Below, one piece after another: positions 24,916 to 32,570 of a DNA stretch of 42,675 nt. Each line of letters starts with the position of its first letter. Position 1 is the first letter of the stretch. The DNA comes from Bacillota bacterium (GTDB lineage Bacteria > Bacillota > Clostridia > Acetivibrionales > JAFADI01): NCBI GenBank assembly GCA_023424965.1, contig JAFADI010000098.1, forward strand, positions 1 to 42,675. The letters are read 5' to 3'. The notes below the pieces were generated by a model. That model made no database searches. It was not told where the DNA came from and saw only the letters and a list, made by a program, of their open reading frames with translations. The position numbers and the translations under genes are program-made.

Positions 24916-25587
24916 ATGATAAGGGTATTGATCGCGGAAGACCAGGAGCTGATAAGACAGAGCCTTGAAATCATGCTCAGCAACAAACCGGATATTGAGA
25001 TCGTGGGCACGGCTGAAAACGGAAGGGAAGCCATACGGATGACAAGGAGCCTCAGGCCTGAGGTTATCCTTATGGACATAAGGATGCCTGAACTGGACGG
25101 AGTGCAGTGCATCCAGATCATTAAGGAGAACTATCCGGACATCAAGATCATCGTGCTCACTACCTTCGATGATGATGAGTATGTTTTCAACGCCTTAAAA
25201 AACGGAGCCAGCGGCTATCTGCTGAAGGGCATATCCATTGGAGAGCTGGTGGAAGCCATAAGGACCGTTGCAAAAGGGGGAGCTCTCATCAACCCCAATA
25301 TTGCCGCCAAGGTATTCCGGTTTTTTTCACAAATGGCCCATGCGGATTACATTATCAAGGTCAATGAAAGTGCGACGGCGGATTTGAACAAGAATGAGCT
25401 CAAGATTATTCAGATGATCGGCCTGGGCATGTCAAACAAGGAAATCACCGACAAATTGAAATTCAGCGAAGGAACCGTAAGAAACTACATAAGCAGCGTT
25501 CTGAGCAAGCTGGAACTGAGGGACCGGACACAGATCGCCATTTATGCCGTCCAGTCGGGACTCAGCATGAAAAAAATCGAAGAATAA
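24916..25587 (+). CDS. NarL/LuxR-family response regulator
   Basis: This 223-residue regulator has a receiver domain with acidic pocket (Glu8, Asp9), phosphorylation site Asp54 (LMDIRMPELDG) and Lys104 (YLLKG), and a C-terminal LuxR-type helix-turn-helix (about 155-215, LNKNELKIIQMIGLGMSNKEI and TVRNYISSVLSKLEL). It follows the kinase by 3 bp and precedes the binding-protein gene by 10 bp, so the three are surely cotranscribed. Its targets are unknown; the inverted repeats at 28056-28097 before the transporter genes are candidates. Confidence 0.96.
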   Translation: MIRVLIAEDQELIRQSLEIMLSNKPDIEIVGTAENGREAIRMTRSLRPEVILMDIRMPELDGVQCIQIIKENYPDIKIIVLTTFDDDEYVFNALKNGASGYLLKGISIGELVEAIRTVAKGGALINPNIAAKVFRFFSQMAHADYIIKVNESATADLNKNELKIIQMIGLGMSNKEITDKLKFSEGTVRNYISSVLSKLELRDRTQIAIYAVQSGLSMKKIEE

Positions 25588-25597
25588 GGTGGTAACG

Positions 25598-26914
25598 TTG
25601 AGCCGTAAAAGAATATTTTTCTTCATCCCGGCGGTTGTCCTGCTTGGCTTGCTTGTATGGAGCCTCATGCTCTATAAGGACTATAAAAGCCAGATACAAC
25701 TGGAACTGGGGATTTTTGCAGGGAGCAACTGGGATGTGCCCAACTGGCAGAGCTACCGGGTGTTTGACGAGGCCATCGCCGAGTTTGAAAGGCTGCATCC
25801 CGGGGTCAAAATCAAATACAGGAGTGGAACCCAGAAGACCGACTATTCCGAATGGTTCTCCCAAAAGATCGTCAAAGGTACGGAGCCGGATGTTTTTTGT
25901 GTCCTGTCGGGGGACTTCAACACTTTTGCCTCCATTGGCGTCATGAAAAACCTGGATACCCTCATAAAGGATGACAGCGGATTTGATATCGGGAAGATGT
26001 ATGTAAATGCCGTAAAATCCGGACAGTTTCAAGGCTCTCAATATGCACTGCCCATTGAGGTGGTTCCGGTGCTGATGTTTGTGAACAAGACGCTGCTGAG
26101 CAAGGAAAATATCCAGCTGCCCAAAGGGAGCTGGACCTGGGAGGATTTTTACAATATCTGCAGGAGCGCCACAAAGGATACAAACGGAGACGGGATCATC
26201 GACCAATTCGGGGTATATGGCTTCAACTGGCAGCATGCGGTGTATACCAACGGGCAGAAGCTTTTTGACGCAAACGGCAACAAGGCCAGCTTTAACAGCC
26301 AGGGAGTCATGGATTCCGTCCGGTTTACGGTGAAGCTCAACAGCCTCAACCACAATGTGAGGGTGACCTCCGACGATTTCGACAGCGGCAAGGTCGCTTT
26401 CCGCCCATTTCCCTTCTCCACCTACAGGGCCTATAAGCCCTATCCCTACAGGGTGAAGAAGTACTCGGGCTTTGAATGGGAATGCATCAATCTTCCCAGA
26501 GGACCAAACGGGGACAACGCTTCGGAGCTTTACAGCTTTCTTTTCGGCATCAGTTCCAAAGCCAGACATGAGAAGGAAGCGTGGGAGTTTCTCAAGTTTC
26601 TTACCAGCGACAAAAACAACCAGATGAATGTCTTCCGGTATTCCCACGGGGTCCCTGTGGTAAGGGAAGTCACGGAGTCGGAAGAAGGCCGGCAGGAAAT
26701 GCTGAAGTACAATCCCGATGAAGAGAATATCGTCGATATGAAGCTGCTCAGCCAGGTCATAGAGAAATCCACCGTTACGCCGCGGTTCCAGAAATATGAG
26801 GAAGCCATGAACATGGCGGACAAAGAGATTTTTCAGGTCATAAACGGGGAAAAGAATGTTGAAAGTGCACTATCCTATATTGACAGAGAGATTAACAAGT
26901 TTTTGAAGCAGTAA
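25598..26914 (+). CDS. Family-1 extracellular solute-binding protein with N-terminal membrane anchor
   Basis: A 438-residue carbohydrate-type binding protein. It has one N-terminal hydrophobic segment (about residues 6-24) after MSRKR, with no lipobox Cys and no clear signal-peptidase site, so it probably stays anchored in the membrane. Family blocks include the VKIKYRSGT segment, the WSWxDF-like GSWTWEDFYNICR, DTNGDGIIDQFG and KEAWEFLKFLTS. TTG 25598 follows AAGGTGGT; GTG 25589 overlaps that site. No permease of the family-1 transporter type is adjacent. Its position next to a kinase without an extracellular domain suggests a sensing rather than uptake role (inference). Confidence 0.88.
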   Translation: MSRKRIFFFIPAVVLLGLLVWSLMLYKDYKSQIQLELGIFAGSNWDVPNWQSYRVFDEAIAEFERLHPGVKIKYRSGTQKTDYSEWFSQKIVKGTEPDVFCVLSGDFNTFASIGVMKNLDTLIKDDSGFDIGKMYVNAVKSGQFQGSQYALPIEVVPVLMFVNKTLLSKENIQLPKGSWTWEDFYNICRSATKDTNGDGIIDQFGVYGFNWQHAVYTNGQKLFDANGNKASFNSQGVMDSVRFTVKLNSLNHNVRVTSDDFDSGKVAFRPFPFSTYRAYKPYPYRVKKYSGFEWECINLPRGPNGDNASELYSFLFGISSKARHEKEAWEFLKFLTSDKNNQMNVFRYSHGVPVVREVTESEEGRQEMLKYNPDEENIVDMKLLSQVIEKSTVTPRFQKYEEAMNMADKEIFQVINGEKNVESALSYIDREINKFLKQ

Positions 26915-26972
26915 GGCCAAAAATCCATGAGCTTTGCTCTTTGGAGACCATTAAATTGAAGTTGGTGATGGC

Positions 26973-27977
26973 ATGTTTTTAGGGAAAAAGCCAATCATAA
27001 CGGTTTTGGCTGCGTTGGTTCTCAGCTTGCTTCTGACGGCCTGCAGCGGCCTTGAATACGGGTTGCGGTTTAAAGATGGGGATGTGCCGGGAGGCGGCGA
27101 GAGGGAAGGACAGGTCCTGGCGGGCAGGAATGCGAAGAAATTCGGAGCTTCCTACATGACCTTGAATAATCCCTATTTCGTAATTCTGGACGGTGAAATA
27201 AAAAAGGTATTGACGGAAAAAGGCGACAAGCTGATGACCCTGGACCCCCAGTTGGACATAAACAGGCAGATTAATTGCATCGGGGAGCTGGTCGCCCAGC
27301 AGGTGGAGCTGATTTTTCTGAACCCCGTGGAGTGGAAAGGGATCAGGCCGGCGCTGGAAGCGGCTCAAAAAGCCGGGACTCCTGTAATTGTGGTGGATTC
27401 CCCGGTATTTGACGAAAGCATGGTGGCCTCCACCATTATTTCGGACAACTACAACGCCGGTGTGGTAGCCGCAAAGCACCTGATGAAGAAGCTTCCCGGG
27501 GGAAATGTGGTCATCCTTGACCATCCCACGGCGAAGTCGGCGGTGGACAGGGCAAAAGGCTTTGAGGATACCCTGGCCGGAAGCGGGAATTACAGGATTG
27601 CGGCAAAAAATACCGCCAACGGGCAGCTGGAATACGCAATGCCCGTCATGGAGGATGCGATGGTGCAGTGTAAAAAAATCGATGCGGTTTTTGCAATCAA
27701 CGACCCTTCCGCCATCGGAGCCATTGCGGCCCTTGAGGCGGCAGGAAAGCTGAAGGGTACGCTGGTATACGGAGTAGACGGTGCTCCGGAGGCCAGGCAG
27801 CTCATCGCCCTGGGAAAGATGACAGCCACCTCCGCCCAACTGCCCAGAAAGATTGGTACGGCCGCGGCGGAGACGGCGTACAGGCTTCTGGCAGGGGAAA
27901 AAGTGGAGAAAAATATCACCATCCCCATAGAGCTCATCGATAAGGACAATGTGGAGGAATACCCCGTCCAATGGTGA
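26973..27977 (+). CDS. Sugar-binding lipoprotein, RbsB-like (first paralog)
   Basis: A 334-residue periplasmic-binding-protein-like domain of the ribose/galactose type behind a lipoprotein signal (LSLLLTAC, Cys24). The mature part starts with KKFGASYMTLNNPYF and ends with the KDNVEEYP segment. It is about half identical to the protein encoded at 28207, including the blocks LNPVEWKG, HPTAKSA and VYGVDGAPEA. Unlike that paralog it has no long charged linker after the Cys. It lies 58 bp after the anchored binding protein and before a strong terminator, so it belongs to the kinase operon and may be a sensor subunit. Confidence 0.9.
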   Translation: MFLGKKPIITVLAALVLSLLLTACSGLEYGLRFKDGDVPGGGEREGQVLAGRNAKKFGASYMTLNNPYFVILDGEIKKVLTEKGDKLMTLDPQLDINRQINCIGELVAQQVELIFLNPVEWKGIRPALEAAQKAGTPVIVVDSPVFDESMVASTIISDNYNAGVVAAKHLMKKLPGGNVVILDHPTAKSAVDRAKGFEDTLAGSGNYRIAAKNTANGQLEYAMPVMEDAMVQCKKIDAVFAINDPSAIGAIAALEAAGKLKGTLVYGVDGAPEARQLIALGKMTATSAQLPRKIGTAAAETAYRLLAGEKVEKNITIPIELIDKDNVEEYPVQW

Positions 27978-27994
27978 TGAACATAAAAACTTGC

Positions 27995-28042
27995 AAAGCA
28001 TAAAAGGCTTTAACCTGTGTAGGTTAAGGCCTTTTATGCTTT
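27995..28042 (+). terminator. Strong terminator between sensor operon and transporter operon
   Basis: Arms 27995-28016 and 28021-28042 form a 22-bp stem with one G-T pair and a GTGT loop, followed by a T-rich stretch. It marks the end of the kinase-regulator-binding protein transcript. Confidence 0.88.
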
Positions 28043-28055
28043 TGTTCTTTACAAC

Positions 28056-28134
28056 TGTCATTTTCCATATGACAAATGTCACCGCAATCCGGTGACAATC
28101 CACATATGTTTCAAAACCCAATAATTCCTATAAT
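28056..28134 (+). promoter_or_regulatory. Promoter of the sugar ABC operon with two inverted repeats upstream
   Basis: A perfect -10 TATAAT lies at 28129-28134, but no good -35 is found 16-18 bases upstream, which suggests an activator. Two inverted repeats with TGTCA/TGACA half sites precede it: TGTCAT (28056-28061) with ATGACA (28069-28074), and TGTCACC (28077-28083) with GGTGACA (28091-28097). Their centres are 22 bp apart, about two helical turns, near -76 and -54 from the predicted start. Confidence 0.55.
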
Positions 28135-28206
28135 AAATGCATAAGGCAAATCAATCCGGCCGGTTGAGGGAAGTCAGAATAATTCTTAAATTCAGGAGGT
28201 CATTTT

Positions 28207-29226
28207 ATGTCGAGTAAAAAAATACTGGTATTGCTATTCGCTGTCATCTTCGCCCTTACTTCACTGACGGCATGTGGTTCAGGTTCCCAGCAGGCAGCCC
28301 AGGCGCCCGCCAAGGAAGAGGTAAAGAAGGAAGAACCTGCAAAGGCTGCGGAGCCTGCCAAAGAGGAAAAGAAGGCCCGCAAATTCGGTGCAACCTATAT
28401 GACAATGAACAATCCTTTCTTCATCGCTTTGAACGACGGTATCAAATCGGTGGTAGAACCCAAGGGCGACAGTGTTGTAGCACTTGACCCGGCACTTGAC
28501 CAGGCAAAGCAAATCAGCCAGATCGAAGACCTTATCGCACAGAAGGTTGATGCCATATTCCTCAACCCTGTTGACTGGAAGGGTGTAAAGCCTGCGCTGG
28601 AAGCTGCAAAGAAGGCCAACATCGCCATCATCAATGTAGACGCCCCTGTTTTTGATGTTGACCTGGTAGCATCGGTCGTTGCTTCCGACAACTACAAGGC
28701 CGGCGTTCTGGTGTTTGAAGACGTGGCAAAGAGGTTAAAAGGCGGCAATGTGGTATTGCTGGAGCATCCCACTGCGAAATCCGCCATTGACAGGACAAAA
28801 GCTTTTGAGGATTCCATCAAAGACAAGCCGGAGTGGAAAATCGTTGCGAAGCAGACTTCCGACGGACAGCTTGAAAAAGCAATGCCGGTGATGGAAAACA
28901 TCTTGCAGGCGCAGAAACAGATTGATGTGGTTTACGGGCTTAACGACCCCACGGCCATGGGTGCCCTTGCAGCCATGCAGGCCGCAAAGAGGGAAAAGGA
29001 CGTATTGATTTACGGTGTGGACGGAGCTCCCGATGCCAAGAAGATGGTTAAAGACGGCAAGCTGACCGGCACTGCCGCCCAATCTCCGAAGGGAATCGGC
29101 AAAACCGCCGCTGAAACCGCATACAAAATCCTGGCAGGCGAAACGGTGGATAAGACCATTCTGGTTCCTGTAACGCTCATCACCAAGGACAATGTGGACC
29201 AGTTCGGCACCGACGGCTGGCAATAA
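28207..29226 (+). CDS. Sugar-binding lipoprotein, RbsB-like (transporter partner)
   Basis: A 339-residue type I sugar-binding lipoprotein. The signal peptide ends at SLTAC with Cys23. Residues about 24-57 are an Ala/Glu/Lys/Pro-rich linker, then the binding domain starts at RKFGATYMTMNNPFF. It is the first gene of an ABC operon with the ATPase and permease, so it should deliver a sugar to them. The ribosome site is CAGGAGGT. Codon use resembles highly expressed genes. It is a clear paralog of the protein at 26973. Confidence 0.95.
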   Translation: MSSKKILVLLFAVIFALTSLTACGSGSQQAAQAPAKEEVKKEEPAKAAEPAKEEKKARKFGATYMTMNNPFFIALNDGIKSVVEPKGDSVVALDPALDQAKQISQIEDLIAQKVDAIFLNPVDWKGVKPALEAAKKANIAIINVDAPVFDVDLVASVVASDNYKAGVLVFEDVAKRLKGGNVVLLEHPTAKSAIDRTKAFEDSIKDKPEWKIVAKQTSDGQLEKAMPVMENILQAQKQIDVVYGLNDPTAMGALAAMQAAKREKDVLIYGVDGAPDAKKMVKDGKLTGTAAQSPKGIGKTAAETAYKILAGETVDKTILVPVTLITKDNVDQFGTDGWQ

Positions 29227-29257
29227 GCATTAATTAAAATATAAAAGTTTTATTGGA

Positions 29258-29294
29258 TTAAAGTTTTGCCCGGCCCGGCCGGGCAAAACTTTAA
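29258..29294 (+). repeat. GC-rich hairpin between binding-protein and ATPase genes
   Basis: Arms 29258-29274 and 29278-29294 form a perfect 17-bp stem with a three-base loop. No T tract follows. Such hairpins between binding-protein and transporter genes often stabilise the upstream mRNA, giving excess binding protein. Confidence 0.75.
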
Positions 29295-29411
29295 ATTTAG
29301 GGACGGAAGTTACGGCTTTTATCAGCCCGGGACCCAGGAGGCACATATCGCAGGGAACCGCCTGGCAGGCTGATGGGAAGCCTTGCTGATATGAAAAGAG
29401 GTAGGAAGCGT

Positions 29412-30917
29412 ATGGGCGATACGATTTTGACAATGAAGAATATCCACAAACGTTTTCCAGGCGTATATGCATTGAATTCGGTGGATTTTGAGCTGGAATA
29501 CGGAGAGGTCCACGCCTTGCTGGGGGAAAACGGAGCGGGAAAATCCACGCTCATCAAAATCCTGGCGGGAATATACAGCGTGGATGAGGGCGAGATCTAT
29601 ATCAAAGGAGAAAAATGCACAATTACGGGGGTTCACGACTCCCAGGCAAAAGGCATAAGCGTCATACACCAGGAATTATGCCTGGTACCTTATATGACGG
29701 TGGCTGAAAATATGTTTCTCGGGAGAGAGCGGATTTCAAGGAAAACAGGCTTTGTGAAAGATAAGGAACTGGACTCGGAAGCACAGGAGATCCTGGACTC
29801 ATTAGGGCTCAATATAAGGGCCAGGACCAGGGTCAGGGAACTGAGTGTGGCACAGCAGCAGATGGTTGAGATCGCAAAGGCCCTTTCAGTGGAGGCGGAA
29901 ATTATCGTAATGGACGAACCCACGGCCTCCCTTACAGAGAAGGAAGTGGATATGCTCTTTAAAACCATCGGCGATTTGAGAAAGAAAAATATCTCAGTTA
30001 TATATATTTCCCACAGGATGGAGGAGCTTTTCAAGATTACCGACAGGGTAACGGTAATGCGGGATGGAAAGTACATTGGCACCCGGGTTACCTCCGGCAC
30101 AAAAAAGGATGAGCTGATTGCCATGATGGTGGGAAGGGAGCTTACAGAGCTGTATAAAAGGGAGGACCATGTTCCGGGGGAGGTCATACTGGAAGTCAGA
30201 AACCTCCGGAGGGAAATGGTGCTGAAGGATATCAGCTTCAGCCTGAGAAAGGGCGAAATTCTGGGAATTTCAGGGCTGGTGGGTGCCGGGCGTACGGAAC
30301 TGGCCAGGGCCATCTTTGGAATTGACAGTTTTCAATCAGGCAGTATCCGGCTGGAAGGGAAGGAACTCAATATAAGGACACCGCTGGACGCCATGGGCAA
30401 CGGCATAGCCCTTGTGCCTGAAAACCGCAAGGAGCAGGGACTGGTACTGATCCAGAGCGTGGGCTACAATATTACCCTGCCTGTGCTGAAGCAGTTTATA
30501 AAATTTGCAGGCACGGACAGGAAGGTGGAGGATTCCATCATATCCCGCTATATTGAGAAACTCGCCATAAAAACACCCTCGGCAAAGCAGCTTGCAGGCA
30601 ATTTGAGCGGGGGCAACCAGCAGAAGGTCGTCATTGCCAAATGGCTGGCCACGGCCCCCAAGGTACTGATACTGGATGAACCTACAAGGGGCGTGGATGT
30701 GGGAGCCAAGGCGGAGATTTACTCCATCATGAGCATGCTTGCAAAACAGGGGGTGGGAATCATCATGATCTCCTCCGAACTGCCTGAGGTCATCAATATG
30801 AGCGACAGGGTCATGGTCATGTGCAATGGAGCCATCGCCGGCGTGCTTGAACGGCATGAACTGGATCAGGAAAAAATAATGCATTACGCTACTGGAGGGA
30901 TAGGAAATGCAAGCTAG
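29412..30917 (+). CDS. Sugar ABC transporter ATP-binding protein, RbsA-like
   Basis: A 501-residue double-ATPase of the CUT2 class. Domain 1 (about 5-240) has Walker A GENGAGKST (38-46), signature LSVAQQQM and Walker B IIVMDEPTAS. Domain 2 has the degenerate Walker A GLVGAGRTE usual for this class, signature LSGGNQQK and VLILDEPTRG. ATG 29412 follows AAGAGGT by eight bases; the ATG at 29373 lacks a ribosome site. It overlaps the permease gene by 11 bases. The sugar is not identified. Confidence 0.95.
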   Translation: MGDTILTMKNIHKRFPGVYALNSVDFELEYGEVHALLGENGAGKSTLIKILAGIYSVDEGEIYIKGEKCTITGVHDSQAKGISVIHQELCLVPYMTVAENMFLGRERISRKTGFVKDKELDSEAQEILDSLGLNIRARTRVRELSVAQQQMVEIAKALSVEAEIIVMDEPTASLTEKEVDMLFKTIGDLRKKNISVIYISHRMEELFKITDRVTVMRDGKYIGTRVTSGTKKDELIAMMVGRELTELYKREDHVPGEVILEVRNLRREMVLKDISFSLRKGEILGISGLVGAGRTELARAIFGIDSFQSGSIRLEGKELNIRTPLDAMGNGIALVPENRKEQGLVLIQSVGYNITLPVLKQFIKFAGTDRKVEDSIISRYIEKLAIKTPSAKQLAGNLSGGNQQKVVIAKWLATAPKVLILDEPTRGVDVGAKAEIYSIMSMLAKQGVGIIMISSELPEVINMSDRVMVMCNGAIAGVLERHELDQEKIMHYATGGIGNAS

Positions 30918-31902
30918 TGTGGAAAGAGAAAGAAAAGCATTCCTTGCGGAAAACAGATTTGTGGGAGGAATCTTCCAATATTTCAAGGAAAACCTGGGGG
31001 TCCTGATCGGCCTGCTGGCCATGTCGGCAGTGCTGAGCTTTTTGACTCCGGCCTTTTTAACCGCAGATAATATATTGAACGTTTTAAGGCAGGTTTCAAG
31101 CAATGCCAACATTGCTTTCGGCATGACCTTTGCCATCATCATCACGGGAATAGACCTGTCGGTGGGGTCCATTGTGGCGATTTCCGGCACAATAGCGGCG
31201 GGACTGCTGGTGAGGGACCACATGCCCGTATTGCCTGCGGCTCTGATCGGCATCGCCATCGGAACGCTTATCGGCTTCATGAACGGATTTATCGCCGCCA
31301 AAACAAAAATGCCCTACTTCATTGTAACCCTGGCCATGATGCAGATCGCCAGAGGAGCCGCCTACGTATACACGGGGGGCAATCCCATCCGGACGACGGA
31401 CCAGGATTTTGTGTTCCTGGGAAACGGCTATCTGGGTCCCATCCCCCTTCCCATCATCTACTCCCTGGTGTTTCTGGTGGTTTGCTCCCTGCTCCTCAAC
31501 AAAACCAAATTCGGCAGGTATGTCTATGCGGTGGGAGGCAACAGGGACGCGGCCAGATTTTCAGGAATCAACATTGAAAGAGTTGAAATACTGGTATATA
31601 CACTCATCGGATTTCTCTGCGGGGTGACGGGCGTGGTGCTGAGCGCCAGGATGTGGTCCGGGCAGCCCACCGTTGCCCAGGGCTGGGAGCTGGATGCCAT
31701 CGCCGCCGTAGTACTGGGAGGCACCAGCTTCTCGGGGGGCGTGGGAAAAATCGGAGGGACAGTCCTTGGGGCGCTGGTCATCGGAGTCCTCAACAACGGC
31801 CTGAACCTGCTGAACATCAATTCCTTCTGGCAGCTGATTGCCAAGGGCCTGGTCATCCTTCTGGCGGTCTACGTGGACATATTGAAGAAAAAGAGAAGAT
31901 AA
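30907..31902 (+). CDS. Sugar ABC transporter permease, RbsC-like
   Basis: A 331-residue CUT2-class permease with about nine to ten hydrophobic segments. Family blocks are GMTFAIIITGIDLSVGS, GFMNGFIAAK, VTLAMMQIARGAAY and AVVLGGTSFSGGVGKIGG. The N-terminus is cytoplasmic and charged. ATG 30907 follows GGAGGGA and overlaps the end of the ATPase gene, implying coupled translation. A weak hairpin terminator follows. Confidence 0.95.
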   Translation: MQASVERERKAFLAENRFVGGIFQYFKENLGVLIGLLAMSAVLSFLTPAFLTADNILNVLRQVSSNANIAFGMTFAIIITGIDLSVGSIVAISGTIAAGLLVRDHMPVLPAALIGIAIGTLIGFMNGFIAAKTKMPYFIVTLAMMQIARGAAYVYTGGNPIRTTDQDFVFLGNGYLGPIPLPIIYSLVFLVVCSLLLNKTKFGRYVYAVGGNRDAARFSGINIERVEILVYTLIGFLCGVTGVVLSARMWSGQPTVAQGWELDAIAAVVLGGTSFSGGVGKIGGTVLGALVIGVLNNGLNLLNINSFWQLIAKGLVILLAVYVDILKKKRR

Positions 31903-31959
31903 TGATTTGAAAGTAAAGAAAGCCTGAGTAAAGCAGCGGAGGAAAATAGGACAAAATTT

Positions 31960-31986
31960 AAGGAGCGGTTCGATGAATCGCTCCTT
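31960..31986. terminator. Hairpin between the permease gene and the HPr-like gene
   Basis: AAGGAGCGGTTC (31960-31971) pairs with GAATCGCTCCTT (31975-31986) with one G-T pair. It stands between convergent genes; the T tract is short on both strands. Confidence 0.6.
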
Positions 31987-32008
31987 TGAATGTCTTGCTT
32001 TTCTTCAA

Positions 32009-32236
32009 CTATATTACAAAAGCTTTTATTTGATCACAGAATTCGCCGCAATCATCGGTATGTACCTGCACTCTTATGGGCTTGCTCAGGTCCAGGCTGA
32101 ATATTCCCATGATGGACTTGGCGTCTACCACATAGCGTCCGGATGATAAATCCACGTCGAAATCGTACCTGTTAACGATATTAACGAAATCTTTTACATC
32201 AGTTATTGATTTTAAAGCTATATTGAATGCCTTCAT
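32009..32236 (-). CDS. HPr-like protein without the phospho-His site
   Basis: A 75-residue HPr-fold protein. The Ser46 region is recognisable as VDAKSIMGIFSLDL (Ser41), as is the C-terminal VQVHTDD. But the N-terminal GLHARPA motif with His15 is replaced by LKSITDVKDFVN, so it cannot pass phosphate in the sugar phosphotransferase system in the normal way. It resembles Crh in that only the Ser site may be used, which suggests a regulatory role. The ribosome site is AAGGAGG, seven bases before ATG. It has its own promoter at 32302-32330. Confidence 0.85.
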   Translation of the reverse strand: MKAFNIALKSITDVKDFVNIVNRYDFDVDLSSGRYVVDAKSIMGIFSLDLSKPIRVQVHTDDCGEFCDQIKAFVI

Positions 32237-32301
32237 AATACAACCTCCTTATGCTGTAGCTAATGTCCAGATTGTTTTTTGCTGGAAATTGCCTTAATCT
32301 A

Positions 32302-32330
32302 ATATTATCCCGTTTGTACTTTACAGTCAA
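32302..32330 (-). promoter_or_regulatory. SigA-type promoter of the HPr-like gene
   Basis: On the minus strand TTGACT (32330-32325), a 17-base spacer and TAATAT (32307-32302) form a near-consensus promoter, with a leader of about 60 bases. Confidence 0.7.
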
Positions 32331-32444
32331 TCACGAGATTGTTAAATCTTTCATGCGGGAAAGGGGAAAAGTGGCTGAAATAGGCTTGTATGTATGTTTT
32401 TACCCCTTATTGTGCAGTTATAACAAACTTTTTGCTTTAAATTT

Positions 32445-32498
32445 ATGCAAAAATCGGGTAAAGGCGGTTTGCAGGCCGCTTTATCCGATTTTTTGCAT
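32445..32498. terminator. Terminator-like hairpin in the spacer before mtaB
   Basis: Arms 32445-32467 and 32476-32498 pair along about 22 bases with one bulged G and one G-T pair, and have A and T tracts on their outer sides, so both strands look terminator-like. No gene ends here: the flanking genes diverge. It could be an attenuator for mtaB, the end of a small RNA, or an insulator. The spacer 32237-32570 holds nothing else but promoters. Confidence 0.7.
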
Positions 32499-32528
32499 GT
32501 TGGAATGCTTTTAAGGGGAAATTTTATA

Positions 32529-32537
32529 TGGTACAAT
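32529..32537 (+). promoter_or_regulatory. Extended -10 promoter for mtaB
   Basis: TGGTACAAT forms an extended -10 34 bases before the mtaB start and downstream of the hairpin at 32445-32498. Confidence 0.4.
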
Positions 32538-32570
32538 AATAAAATTAACTGCAATGAAAGTGGAGGATGG

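Noticed and set aside
26979..28121. 380-codon minus-strand frame opposite the first RbsB-like gene
   Set aside because: It crosses a strong terminator hairpin, and the plus strand carries the conserved binding protein.
32263..32514. 83-codon frame on the plus strand before mtaB
   Set aside because: It runs through the hairpin with no ribosome site and no recognisable family.
32445..32570. N-terminal extension of MtaB
   Set aside because: The extension is translation of the hairpin; MtaB proteins begin with the residues at 32571.
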